Below, one piece after another: positions 45,257 to 57,438 of a stretch of 64,000 bases of DNA (its first letter is position 1; each line of letters opens with the position of its first letter). The notes below the pieces were generated by a model. The model saw only the letters and a program-made list of their open reading frames with translations. It was not told the DNA's origin and did no database searches. Position numbers and translations under genes: made by a program. Origin of the DNA: Hyaloscypha bicolor E. Its lineage: Eukaryota; Ascomycota; Leotiomycetes; Helotiales; Hyaloscyphaceae. Location of the stretch: NCBI RefSeq assembly GCF_002865645.1, contig NW_020194559.1, positions 620,001 through 684,000 on the forward strand, given 5' to 3'.

Positions 45257-47041
45257 TGCTATGGTTCTAGATGGTATGCTGGAAAGCTTGATGATGCTCA
45301 ATGTAGAGTTTCAGATGGGAGAACGAGTGATGTTTGGAAAGAAGGGAAGCCATCTCGAAGGCTGGGAGGAAGGTGTCAGCTTCGTTTACGAGTGACAGCC
45401 CCGGGGAGCTCAGCTGAAAGCTGATGGGGGGAGGGCGAGGGTTCAGGGAATTTCAGCTGAAGCCACCACGCGCCGTCTGAAACACGGCACGAGCCGCGCT
45501 TGCCAAGAAAGGTTAACGTTCACCCATGTGGGGGAGGGCTATTTATAACCAATGGTTTCCCCATATTCCAGCCGATTATAGCTTCTTTAAAACACTACAT
45601 TCTTTTCTTTTAAATACCGTGTGTATATTGTTCACGATTTCACTTCTTAGGAGTTACATCTCCCGAAAGACCAAGGTCACATCCCGAAATCAAATTTGCA
45701 CAACATTTTATGCTTTGTGCCAATACTCAATACAATCTTGCCGTTATTTCAGGGATAAAATTTTTCTTTGAATCATGATTTGCGTCTTGTTGCAAAATTG
45801 TGGAAGTTTCCAGCAGCTGGTATAAACTCGAAGTGAAGTTTGTAGTCCAAAGAAAGTTTTCAAACGGTGTTCGCAAGCACTGCATCGCTTCAAACCAAGT
45901 TGTTGTTTGTTGAACAGGAGATAAATAGGCGTCAATCTTTTCGGTTTTAACACGTTCAAAAAAAGCACATTTGACTCGCAGAATAATCATCCGGGTCTTC
46001 AGTATTCAAACGACTGCTCTCACAGCTACCATTGCCTAGCTACCTGCAAAACCTCAAGTCTCAGCTCTCACAAAGCAATCTCGGCGGACCAATCCACAAA
46101 GCACCGCAATGGGCAAAGACTCTCAAGATGATCAGTTCAAGGTGTTGTGTGTTGATCACCAAATCCTGTTCGGTCGTATGGATCCGCCTTGCACTGTCGC
46201 TGGGCAGAGGTGTGGGTTTTGCAATTGTCAGATGCCTCTTGCAAGGAATCGCACGAAGAACCTGGAGAGAAAGAAACGCAAGGCTCGCAAGTGAAGTTGC
46301 TGGACTAAGAAAAACCACCTCCTCGTCCTCTAAGTAGAACATACTGCTTCAATACTTGATAGCTGTAGTCTCGCAACTTCAATAGATAGGCGAAAATCAA
46401 ACGCCCACGCGTTCCATTCATCTGCCAGCTCATGTTTTTGAGTTTTTTTGAATGGTAACTCAATATTTTCCAAATATTATTCGAGACCGAATGAATGAAT
46501 TTTTTGTCCCAACTCTGAGTCCAGAAGAGGGGATGAAGCATATCGAATAATGGTCAGCTTCCGGATAGGGTCGCAGCTGTTGTCCCGCGTCCATTTAGGA
46601 CATGATCGGCAACTCAAGGATGATGACTAGGCAGCAGGCAATGTTAAAGCAGGAAGTCAATGGAATGATACCTACCACTCCGACTTGATTTATATATCAT
46701 GCGTACGTGGAATGAGGTTTCCGATACCGGATTGAGAGTGATCGATGAAAATCGGGGTTGTTCGGGGTACTCGGGGTACTCGGGGGACTGGGGTGCTCCC
46801 CGTGGTAGCGAACGATTCGCCCAAGTGGGAAGGTAAGCTCTGTAGATCCAGGGTGTTTCAGCGAATGGGAGCGGACAACGCGCTTTAGCCAAGGCGTATT
46901 TAGGGCACAGACGGTTTGTTACTAAGATGTCACCGCAACCGTCTTCCTCTACTTCAATGCATTTCTCTCCATCCTCATGCGAGCCTTTCAAAATCGCGAT
47001 AGACAACAACTTGGGTTCGAACGCTTCGACTCTCCAGCACG
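45257..47041. other. Intergenic, no supported gene
   Basis: Contains a 61-codon Cys- and Lys-rich frame (46109-46294) with no supporting context. Nothing else recognisable. Confidence 0.5.
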
Positions 47042-50000
47042 ATGAATATTTCAGGTTCAATATTAGCTTCAAGCCCGGCGTGTCTTCCTGGCAGTGACAG
47101 CGAGTTTGGGCCTGCTGTTGCTACTGGATGCCGTCAATTTGACTTTACTTTGTACTTCGAGCAGATCTTCTGTTCTCTCGTACCATCTTTGCGCCTCGTT
47201 CTTCTGTCTCCAATTCGCGTTGCAGTAGTTTTCCGTCGCGATATCAAGACTTTGTCAACGCCTTTTCACGCTGCAAAAATCGTACGTGTGCCTGTCGACA
47301 CGTAATAAGATTTGAAATTGATAATCCCAGGCTTTAGCAGTAGTCTACGCTGCCCTCCAATTTGCCTTGCTGGTACTTTGGTGCCTCTCGCCAACAGAAC
47401 GCACTCCAGTTTCCATATCCGCCGCGGTATCTTCTTTAGTTGCCTCAGCATTCACCTGCATTCTATCCCACTTCGAGCACATCGAGTCGGTCCATCCGTC
47501 AACCATTATCAACATCTATCTGTTCTTCTCGATTCTCTTAGATGCGGTGCAGCTCAGAACACTATGGACAATTCACAGTTTGACGACCATTGCCAGTGTT
47601 TTCTCCGCGTCGTTCTCGGCCAAGGCAACACTGCTAATCCTTGAAGCCATTGAAAAGGGGTCATTTCTGGCACCTCCTTACCTTTGGACAGCCCCAGAAG
47701 CGCTGAGCAGCGTCTACAATCTGAGCATCTTTTGGTGGCTCAACCGTCTTTTAAAAAGTGGTTACAGGGGAGTTCTCGCCTTTGATGACTTATATGCTCT
47801 AGATCCTGCTCTGCAGTCAGAAAAGCTCAATATTGAAGCACGAGACGCATGGCATCGAGGTACCTAAGTCCATGGAACCATCCATTTAAGGTGGTTTACT
47901 TATTTTTACAGTCGATAAGAATACAAAACACCCCCTTGTCAAGAGTACTTTCGAAGCATTGAAATGGCCTTTCCTAGCGCCTGCCCTTCCGCGACTTTGC
48001 TTGATCGGGCTCAACTATGCACAGCCATTTCTAGTCAACAGAACCGTAAAATTCGTCAGTGAACCGTCTACTGCAGATAATAAGAATATTGGCTTTGGGA
48101 TCATTGGTGCAACCGCAATCACCTATGTGGGCCGAGCAGTAGGCAATGGAGAGCAAATAGCTTAATTTTCGTCACTGATCGTAAGCAGATTGCCACAGGG
48201 AGATATAAACATACAACGTATCGAAGTATTACAGTAATACGTGGGGCCTTGGTCTCAATGATATATTCCAAAACCCTCAGCTTAAAGTGGCCCGGGTCAC
48301 AAGATGCCCCTGTCGTGAGTTTGATGTCTGCTGATGTTGGTGGTATTACCACTACCGTCGATGGTCTACACGACATATGGGCAAGCATGATCGAGGTCGG
48401 TATTGGTATGTACCTATTATGGGTGTATGCTGGAGTAGGCTTCATTGTCCCACTCTTTCTCGCTGCCATCTCCATGTGCATCAATTACTTTGTGGTCGGC
48501 AAGAAAATGGTCAGTTATCGCAAGATATGGAATGAAGCTACTCAGCAACGACTTGGACTTACAGGCTCGGCACTTTGCGATATGAAGAGCTTAAGGATGA
48601 TGGGCCTTGGACCACGTTTACAGTCGCTTTTGCAACATCTCCGAATCCGCGAGCTGCACCGCATGAAGGGATTACGCCGGGCGGTCATCTGGATGAATAT
48701 TATTGGCGGCCTTGCTCGACTTTTCTCGCCCCCTTTCGTCTTAATGGTCTACTCTGTTCGAGCCAGGGCCAGTGGATGGCAGCCTTTAAACGCCGCCCAA
48801 GCCTACACTATTCTATCAGTACTCAGTCTTACCATCGAGCCTCTATCCATGGTGTTGACAAGGATTCCTTCCACAATGTCCTCCCTTGCGTGCTTCGACA
48901 GGATTCAGCAGTATCTCCTTCGAGAGGAACGAGTGGATGACAGATTGCTCAACGGTCGGATGGATGTTGGATCTCCAGATCGAGAGTCATCAGGCATTGA
49001 ATTGGAAGCCATGCCATCAGATGGCAAGGGAGTTCAGAACAAGGAAGCAATCCTCCTCAGCGATCTATCCCTAGGCTACGTCAAGGATACAGATGTAGTC
49101 CATTCTGTAACATCAACCTTGAAAAGGAACACAATAACCATGATTATCGGACCAGTAGGAGCTGGGGAGAGCACTATTCTCCTTGGATTGCTTGGAGAGC
49201 TGCAAAGCAACAAAGGTTTTGTTCGCTTGGATCATGAAATCATTGGATACTGCAGCCAGAATGCATGGCTACCAAATGCTACAGTCAAGCAAATCGTAGC
49301 TGGGACCGATAAGACTTCGGATGAGGTCGACGAAGTATGGCTCCGTAGTGTCCTCCAGGCTTGTCTCCTCAATGTCGATATGCAGCAATTCCCGAATGGA
49401 GAAGATTCCGTCATCGGAAGTCGGGGTCTATCCTTGAGCGGCGGACAACGGCAACGTCTTGCCCTTGCACGAGCAGTCTACCAGAGGCCAGGTTTAATGA
49501 TCTTGGATGACGTCTTTAGCGCTTTGGATGCTAAAACAGAGGGCTTGGTATTCGAGCGTCTATTCTCTACGTCTGGTCTCTTCAGACAGCAAGCAACCAC
49601 TATCGTTTTGGCCACACATGCAGGTAAGTGCACAGCCACGCATTCAGACTACAGTTCGTCTCATCAAGATAGTTCGTCACCTCCGCTTAGCAGATCACAT
49701 AATTACTCTTGGCCAAAAAGGCAACGTAATTGAGCAAGGCACTTTCGCAGAGCTCGACTCTACAGACGGATACCTCAAGTCATTGGCCATTGCAGAGGCA
49801 AAGAAAGATGGGAGAAAATCAACTGATACAGAAGAAGAAAATTCTAACTCTCGAGCGGTCACTGCTCCCTCTCATGCTACCACCACGGGTGACGATGCGA
49901 GGCGGCTTGGAGACTTTTCAGTCTACAATTATTACAGGAAGGTACTAACCTTGTGGCGTCTATTACTCTTCGTGGTTCTTGAAGGTATCTCCGTTCCGTC

Positions 50001-51510
50001 CTATCGATTTATACGTGAGTATCTGCACCATACAATTCTACCAATGCTTACTTCAATGAAGAGCTTCTTGTCGAGTGGTGGAGCGCCGCGAAGGGCCGCC
50101 ACACCGATTTATTCATAACAATCGCTTTCTTGCTGCCTGTTTTGGCACTAATCACACAAATTACCTACTTGCGGTGGGTCATAGGAAGCGTGATATGTTA
50201 CTGAAACCGACTGACTTTCAATAGCATTATTTTGGTCAATATGTGCCCACTTGCGAGCCGGCGTCTGCACTGGATACTTGCACGTGTCGTGTTTGCAGCC
50301 CCATTGGCTTTCTTTATGGATATTGACAGTGGTGTCATCCTTAACCGCTTTAGCCAAGGCATTTCCATTATTGATTATTAGCTTCCGATCGCGCTGTTAC
50401 AATCTATCCATTACATGTTTGAGGTCCTTTGGAGCCTTGCTCTGTTGTGTTACGCTGCCTATTACTTGGTTGCATTTGTCCCGTTCCTAGGAGTAGTGGT
50501 GTACGCAATCCAAAAGTTCTATCTGAGAACCAGTCGACAAATCCGGGTTCTCGATCTTGAACTACAGTCTCCCCTGGTGGCTCAGTTTTCGGAGATAATT
50601 GAAGGGCTAGCCACCATTCGAGCGTTCGGCTGGCAAGAAAAATCACTTAAGGCTTTCCTCGACAGATTGGATGCGTCACAGCGGCCATTCTATCTACTTT
50701 ACTGTATTCAGCGGTGGCTTAACTTCGTTATGGATATGGTGGTTGCCTGCATAGCAGTTTTGCTGGTGAGCTTCGGCACACAGTTCAAGAACACAACTTT
50801 AGGGGCGGCAGTTGGTGTCGGCCTCCTCAACGTACTAAATTTCGGGCAGAATGTTGCAGCTCTAATTGAACACTGGACCAGCTTGGAGACATCAATAGGT
50901 GCAGTTGCCAGGCTCAAGCAACTGGAAGCGGATATCAAGCCGGAGGCCTTTCCCAGCGAGGCGTCAAAGCCTCCGGAAAATTGGCCTAAAGATGGCGCCG
51001 TATCATTTCACAATGTCTCTGCCAGCTACAAAGCCAATTCGAGTCCCGTCCTACACGAGATAAATCTGGAAATCAGGGCTGGAGAGAAGATCGGTCTCTC
51101 CGGTAGGACAGACAGTGGCAAGTCGACAATGATAGGTCTCCTTTTTCGTCTCGCCCCCGAGCACACCGGTACTATCACTATTGACGATCAAGACCTCTCT
51201 TTACTCCCCAGAGAGGAGATCCGCAGTTCTATAATCACAATACCGCAAGAGCCATTCCTACTTTCTGGCAGCGTTCGTTTCAACGCCACTCCACTTACTG
51301 CCAATATCATGTCCGAAGCCGAATCGCAACGGTTCAAAGCCCCGGAGGCAGCAATGATCACCAGTTCAAATTTAATACAACCGGTGTCCGACGAGACCAT
51401 CATAGGCGCCTTGAAACGAGTGTCCCTCTGGGACCAAGTCGAGCGAAGTGGCGGCCTCTCGGAGCCAATCGACTGCGTAGGCCTCTCCCACGGCCAGAAG
51501 CAACACACCA
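47042..51510 (+). pseudogene. ABCC-subfamily (MRP/Ycf1-like) ABC transporter, inactivated
   Basis: Full-transporter layout: N-terminal TMD0 (from MNISGSILASS), TMD1, NBD1, TMD2, NBD2. Introns of 47-58 nt can be placed at 47282-47330, 47860-47911, 48139-48188, 49624-49672, 50015-50061 and about 50170-50227, each restoring family motifs. NBD1 has the signature LSGGQRQRLALARA and LMILDDVFSALD, but the Walker A lysine is Glu (GPVGAGESTIL). TMD2 has an in-frame TAG at 50379-50381 within RFSQ...IIDY-stop-LPIALL. NBD2 Walker A is intact (GRTDSGKSTM), but coding stops resembling the family right after the signature GLSHGQKQ (about 51505). Walker B, the H-loop and the C-terminus are gone, replaced by sequence that on the other strand encodes a WW domain. 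Such transporters export conjugated or xenobiotic compounds; this copy should not. Confidence 0.85.
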
Positions 51511-52737
51511 AAAGAGATTGCTTTAACCCTCGGATCATCCCAAGTCGTCCTCTTCGCATTGTGATCAACAAAGCACTTCCTCCCACTCTCACTCAAGTTC
51601 GCCACCCACATCTTTGGCAACTCTCCGTTCTCTCTCGGCTCTTCCTCCCCCTTCTCCAATATTCCATATCTCGGATTGTCCCCAGAAGTTTCCCTCTTAT
51701 TTGTGATTGACGAAGTACGATCTCCCTTCACTTTCGTCGTCGTCGAGCTGGCGCAGAGCTTCCCAACCAGTAGGCGTGGGGCCTCCCTCGAGGGTTGACG
51801 CGGTATTGGAAGGAGGCTGGCTCGGTTCTGACAGTGCCCTAGGAAAGCCCACACCTGGCACCAAACTTCTTCACGACATTCGAATACCAGCTCGCTGTCT
51901 GTGAAATGCACAAACCTGGGGGATAAATAACGTTCTTGAAAGGCCCACCCACGGGAAATCTATGGGAAATCTGAATATTGCCACGAGAAGTCGTTGATAG
52001 GATAAGGAAGGCTGGAACGGAAATAGATTTGGTGGCCAAGCTCTTTGGCTACATATTCCGGGTTTAAGGAGGAATAGAGACCCTGGTTGCAATTCTCAGA
52101 TGTCGTTGCTGTAATTGTAATGTGCGAATTCTGGTATATGGACGCCATAGCTGCGGCTTCACGATGCCAGTCCGTAGGGCCATCCTGCAAGATGCATAAT
52201 GTATTAACCCACAACAGTCCTGGGCTGGGTTGTTTCGTTGCCAGAGCAGTATCTTGGAAAGCCTTTGGGAGTAGTGGCCATGGGATATCCGTTCGAAGAT
52301 ATCTTTGCTCAATTCTGTGAGACATAATGGCCGGATTAACCCCTAGCGGTGGCTTAAACAGACGTAGCTTCCGGATTGGTCCTCTCCCTTAATCAGTCGA
52401 ATCCGCGGAGTCGAATCCTGCCCATAGATATGGAGAACTCTGGTAGGGAGAGCGGTGTAATGCAGTGTGGGCTCCGATAAATTATCGATCGAAATTATCG
52501 ATTAGTAATCGTTATCGGCTAAGCGATCAATAAACGATCGATATCGATAATTATCGTCGATAAAAGTGGGCCCAGCCATTAAACGAGCCCCATTACGGCT
52601 TTCTAGTTCAATTATAAACCGATTAGTATTAAGATTAGTATAAAAGTATACTATTATTACTATACTATTAGACTTTTTAAATTTTTATTTAATAGTCTAT
52701 TATATAACGTAGACTAGCTAGTATTTAATCCAGTTAT

Positions 52738-53035
52738 CGATAATTCCATTGATAAAAGTGGGCCCAGCCAGCCATTAAGCGAGCCCATCATCGATAATTC
52801 CATCGATAAAAGTGGGCCCAGCCAGCCATTAAGCGAGCCCATCATCGATAATTCCATCGATAAAAGTGGGCCCAGCCAGCCATTAAGCGAGCCCCATCGC
52901 CTCGATAATTCCATTGATAAAAGTGGGCCCAGCCAGCCATTGAGCGAGCCCATCGATAATTCCATCGATAAAAGTGGGCCCAGCCAGCCATTAAGCGAGC
53001 CCATCGATAATTCCATTGATAATAGTGGGTCCCAG
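52738..53035. repeat. Six tandem ~50-55 bp units inside the hAT-type MITE
   Basis: Units start cgataattccat(t/c)gata and run through aaagtgggcccagccagc and cattaagcgagccc. Spacing is about 54 bp for the first three and shorter (about 50) later, where one intervening block is lost. A related partial unit occurs near 52549. Very high identity between units suggests recent expansion or homogenisation. Confidence 0.8.
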
Positions 53036-53336
53036 GGCCTTGGCAATACTACAGTGCCACTACAGGGCCACTACAGGGCCACTACAGGGCCAATACGCTA
53101 TATTTACAGGCCTTAGACCGCCTTTATAGTACTAAATCTATTAATAATAGTGGGTCCAGGGCCTTGGTAGTACTACAGGGCTACTACAGGGCTAATGCAC
53201 TATATTTATAGGCCTTATACCGCCTTTACTAAATCGGAATTCTGCTATAGTAAAGAAAAGGTGGTATGAGGCCTATAAATATAGCGCATTGGCCCTGTAG
53301 TGGCCCTGTAGTGGCCCTATAGTATTGCCAAGGCCT
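53036..53336. repeat. Inverted repeat with short tandem ccactacaggg units
   Basis: The left arm, about 53036-53120 (ggccttggcaatactacag, then repeated gccactacaggg, then gctatatttacaggcctta), is mirrored by about 53258-53335 (ggcctataaatatagcgc, then repeated ggccctgtagt, then tattgccaaggcc). A diverged copy of the left arm lies between them at about 53146-53230. All are inside the MITE. Confidence 0.7.
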
Positions 53337-54542
53337 TAGTTCGATAATTATCGTAATCGATGGTCGATTATCGATTATCGAAAAATTAGCGCGATTATCT
53401 AATCGTCGCTTATCGAGCTTATCGGAGCCCACACTGGTGTAATGCACGCGACAACACCGTAGATGCTTCTGCGTGCATGTGCCTAACCACATAGATAGAT
53501 ACAAAAACAGTGTGCCCCTGATAATCCCTATAGACCCCCCTGTTTAGCTCGTGTAGCATTCCCAAACCAGGGTTGTCCGCTCAAAGCAGTAATTTTTCGC
53601 GCTCAACTCTCTTTAAATCATATAAGCACCCTTCCAGAGCAGCTCTGGAAGGGTACTTATTAATTGAGAATTTCATTTCCTTTTAGTCCCCTTCCCCCGC
53701 ACTTAGAAGGCTAATTCTTTTAATTTTATTATAAGGTAAGGCTTTATTTTTCGGCTATTCTTTAGCCCCCGGTACACGCACATAAGACGAGTACGAAGCA
53801 CGTCCCTTTCTTACTCTTATAATTGCTTAAGAAGTATATCTTTAAAGTATGCATGTTCTAGCTTGCTCGAGTACGTAAATGCAGCTTTATCCTTTTAGGT
53901 CGGACCTATTATTCCTTTATTTACTGAAATATTACTAGTGCTAGCAGCTATATATAAATGCAAATAATATAATTAGAGGAATTTATTATATTTTAATTAA
54001 ATAAGAAATATTTATATATAATTACTAATATAATAATATCTTAGTAAATAAAGCAATAATAATTTATAAAAGAGATATTACTTTTTGCTAACTAGTTTAT
54101 ATTCATTTATATTATAAATTTAGTAAGAAATATTATAAAATACTAATATAGCTAAATTGCTTTTATAAATTATTAGTAAAAACTAGTAAAAGATATAAAT
54201 AAGTAATAAGACATAGAAATAAATTATTATATTAAGTAATTTAAAACCTTATTTTTAAGAATTATATTACTAATATCTTTTAACTTAAAAGTATAAAATA
54301 TACTTTTTTATATAAATTATATTTAAATTAACCTCCGAAATAATTTAATAAGAATATTAGCCAAATATAATAACTATATAAAATAATGGCTATTTAATAT
54401 AATATAAATCTCTAAAGTAATGAAATAATTATTTAAGAAACAATTATAGCTAATACAAATATAAATAATACGAGAGCAGATAAATCTAAAAGATTAATTA
54501 ATAATACTTCAAATATAAACTTTATATTTTTAAATTATATTA

Positions 54543-55135
54543 GGAGTGGTATATTAAATAAATAGAATAAAATAGAATAATAGCTATTACTCTCATTTTA
54601 TTCAAGCTAAAAACCCGTTACTCTTATTTTATTTATATATTATTCAAGTTATTTATAAATAATTATAAATAACTTGAATAATACACGTGATCTATATACG
54701 TGATTGAGCTAGCCTAATCGGGTACGGCTTCGGGGGGGGGCCGCACCTAATACTACCTAATGCCACCTTACTACCTAATTAGGTAGTAGTAGTAATTGGT
54801 AAGCGAATCGAACCTTAGTAATAATTAGTTTATTTATTATAGAAAATCTGTATTTAAGTAGCCTTATATAAGTATTAGCTTAGCTTATATAAGACTATTT
54901 AATAAATACCTTAATCCTTTTTTTTAAATTTAAATATATATTAATTTACTATAATTAATTAATTTCTATATAATTTCTATATAGATATTTATAGTTATTT
55001 ATATTATTTATAAATAATTATTCTATTTTACTCAAATTATTTAAGATATTCATTACTCTTATTTTATTTAAGTTATTTATAAATAATTTATAAATAACTT
55101 GAATAACTTGAATAATCCTTTAATATACTAACTAG
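54543..55135. repeat. AT-rich dispersed repeat, copy B
   Basis: Matches in order the copy at 22565-23835: gaataaaatagaataatagct, ctcattttattcaagct, acttgaataatacacgtgat, gctagcctaat, and ctaattaggtagtagtagtaa. It starts near agtggtatattaaa and ends near tttaatatact, which are inverted complements, so it may be a terminal-inverted-repeat element. Confidence 0.55.
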
Positions 55136-55244
55136 GGAGAAAAGTAATATATTAATGGCTTATTAATAATATTAATAGTATATTAATAATATGTATTTCG
55201 GGTTATAGTAAGTCCGAAATTTTAATACTAATAGAAGTAATTGT

Positions 55245-55935
55245 TCGGTACTTCTTACCTCTAACTCGCTTAGTATATCTTATAAGTAAGGGAAGCAATA
55301 TATAACGAAATAGCTATATATAACGAAATAGTAATATATAATAAAATAGTAATATATAAATCTGAGATTTTAGTAGTATTCTACCAAAAATCTCTCTTTT
55401 TCTTCCTTAGAATTCTTATAATATAATGTATTAAAATAGTATCTAAGTATTAGAAATTAATCCTAAGATATTAACCCTTTAGCTTAGTAAATTTTTAAGA
55501 CTAAAAAATTAAGGCATTATTATAATACAAATCTACCCGATTTGCCTTTCCAAATTTTGATATAATTTGCATACCGCTATTGTGGTACGGCAGGCCGTAC
55601 TTGTCGAAAATCGTATTGTTTTGGCGGTTTTGAGGTTTAGGTCACATGGCAAAGGCCGTGGCCTTTTGCACGTGACTTGCGGAAATCACATAAGAAAGCT
55701 GGTTTTTCTGTAGACTTAGAGAATAATCCTTTATGAGTATTCAATTAATTGAGCTTTTGCATACTGTATACTATTTATACTTTACTATTTACGCTTTTGA
55801 TTTATTGTTTTGCTATCAAGTCACGTTTTACGCTCTGGTATACTTTATGTGGGTTTTTGTCTTGTCGCAGTTTCCCTCCCACACTATCCTATAAGGAGTA
55901 CTAAGCGAGTTAGAGATAAGAACCCTTACTAATAG
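55245..55935. repeat. Inverted repeat pair, possible element ends
   Basis: cttacctctaactcgcttag at about 55257-55276 recurs inverted at about 55900-55920 (ctaagcgagttagagataag), followed on both sides by a similar cttataag/ccttatagg block. The ~600 bp between are partly less AT-rich. Could be the ends of an unclassified element; no coding seen. Confidence 0.4.
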
Positions 55936-57438
55936 AACATTTCCCCCCATTCCCTCTCCCTCTCTAATATAATTAAAGTTTAATAATAAAAACAAAAACA
56001 AAAACAATATATATAATTCCGGTAAAGATTAAATAATAAACATAATATATATAGTATATTAAATAATTAGATTAGACTAGATTAATAGATATTAATCTAA
56101 TATAATTAAGGAAATTTATTATTAATTATATTCTAATTATATTCTAATTAGATTAATTAATTATTAATTAATTAATTTGATTAATAGAATACGTAACTAA
56201 ATACGTAATAGTACTAGCTGTATTAGGAGTATGCTTTACCGTATTAGGGCTATAGCCACCTAGTAGTAGCCTGGGCTGCAACTTACTAAGCTAAGTAAAG
56301 TATCCAGAACCTTCTCGATTTTTCGATACTTCTACTCCCTTATAAATTATATTAATTATAAATAAAATAATTAGAAATCAACCTTTATTAATAATAAATA
56401 CTTTGAAATCAATATATAATTTTTAATTAGAAGAAATATTAAGAACTCTTTAGAATTAAAAGTTTCTTTATATAAGAAGCTTATTTTCCTTAATAATTTT
56501 TCTAATATCTAAACTTCAAATATTAATATTAAACCAACTACTATACCTATTAAAAAGCTTTTAATTATAAATTTACTTTATTTTACTTAATATATTCGAA
56601 AATGTTTTAGTAATCCTTAATCAAAATTAATTTAACTCAATATCGAAATAATTTTAAACTTAAACTATTTAAGAAATAATCTTCTCTCTTTTAATTTAAA
56701 TATCTCCAAAAGATATTAGACTCCCCCCAAAAAAATCCCAAAGATATTCGAATATATACTATTAAGTACTTAGTTTGAGGATATAGGTAAGTAATTATTA
56801 TAGTTTAATTTTAAATTTTAAATAATTTTATATTAGGAAAATCTGGCTTAAATAACGAATTTATGGCTTTACGGGTAATTATTATATTTATTTTCGATAT
56901 TCTTATAAGTTTATAAGCCTTTTAAGCTTAAAGGCTAGTAAGATTAATAATAAATTAATTAATATTAAATTTTTAATTAATTTAACTAATATATATATTA
57001 GATAAAAGCAAAATATTAAGCTAGCCTAGTTAATTTAGTTAATCTACTATAGGCCAGCTATTTAATAAAAAATACCGGCTAATATAAAAAAAGCTTTACT
57101 ATTAATTACTTTAAAAGATTATTATTAAATTTTATTATTTCTAATAATATATCTTTTAGAGCTATTATTATTTCTAGCTTTAAAAAGCTTTTAATTTATT
57201 TAAATTAGTAAACGACCAAACGGCAAACCCGCATACGGAAACCGCAACCCCTGTATTAGGCAAAGTATATATACGGGCCCGCTACTGCTTTTGCGGGATA
57301 TAAGAATCTTATATTATCTATCGCTTGCTCCTTTCCCTCCTTCTTCCCTTTCTAATAACCCCAATAGCCCCTCTATCTTTGCGACCTTTATATATATTCG
57401 GCCCTTCTGCCTAGAATCCGATCCCTTCCCACTAGGCT

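Larger units (their letters stand above)
52463..53436. mobile_element. hAT-type MITE, 974 bp, inserted in the HET gene
   Basis: Begins cagtgtgggctccgataa and ends in its exact reverse complement ttatcggagcccacactg. The 8-bp direct duplication gtgtaatg flanks it (52455-52462 and 53437-53444). These are hAT hallmarks. No transposase; the interior is made of tandem and inverted repeats built around cgataatt and gtgggccc. The same terminal cagtgtg is found in the MITE at 22812, but the interiors are unrelated. Confidence 0.9.
51520..53504 (-). pseudogene. HET-domain gene with C-terminal WW domains, disrupted by a MITE
   Basis: Read on the minus strand from 53504: MYLSMWLGTCTQKHLRC, then with the inserted MITE (52463-53436) and one target duplication removed the frame continues CRVHYTALPTRVLHI. 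This fits the W-L-x-x-C...H...C and LPTRVL start of many HET proteins. Next is the ALSHCWG block as VCLSHR-stop-G (a TAG where Trp is expected), a frame change, then DIPWPLLPKAFQD, LLWVNTLCILQD, and MASIYQNSHITITAT. Fragmentary downstream pieces (WYSNVVKKFGAR) lead to two WW-like motifs. One is near 51690-51785 (PTGWEALRQL...GRSYFVNH, frameshifted, second Trp lost). The other is near 51530-51625 (ELPKMWVANL...GRKCFVDHNAKRTTWDDPR). Multiple independent lesions make this a pseudogene. Confidence 0.82.
53560..57433. other. AT-rich, gene-free block of degenerate repeats
   Basis: Very AT-rich, dominated by TA and short homopolymers, with stops in all frames. It includes the repeat at 54543-55135 and an inverted pair around 55250/55910. 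A less AT-rich pocket at about 55550-55900 and another near 57200-57430 have no open frame I can support. This is what a heavily RIP-mutated transposon nest looks like. Confidence 0.7.

Noticed and set aside
46109..46294. 61-codon Cys/Lys-rich frame
   Set aside because: Too short, no context or family; similar-length frames occur by chance throughout the intergenic DNA.
51520..51570. Plus-strand SSQVVLF resembling the segment after an ABC signature
   Set aside because: The expected CLARAIL part before it is absent and no Walker B Asp follows; the opposite-strand WW reading is much better supported.
52395..52440. gtcgaatcc-like tRNA T-loop motif
   Set aside because: No cloverleaf can be built around it, and it belongs to HET pseudogene coding sequence.
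52738..53035. Regular ~54-bp repeats considered as a CRISPR array
   Set aside because: Units are directly adjacent without unique spacers, lie inside a MITE, and the genome is eukaryotic.
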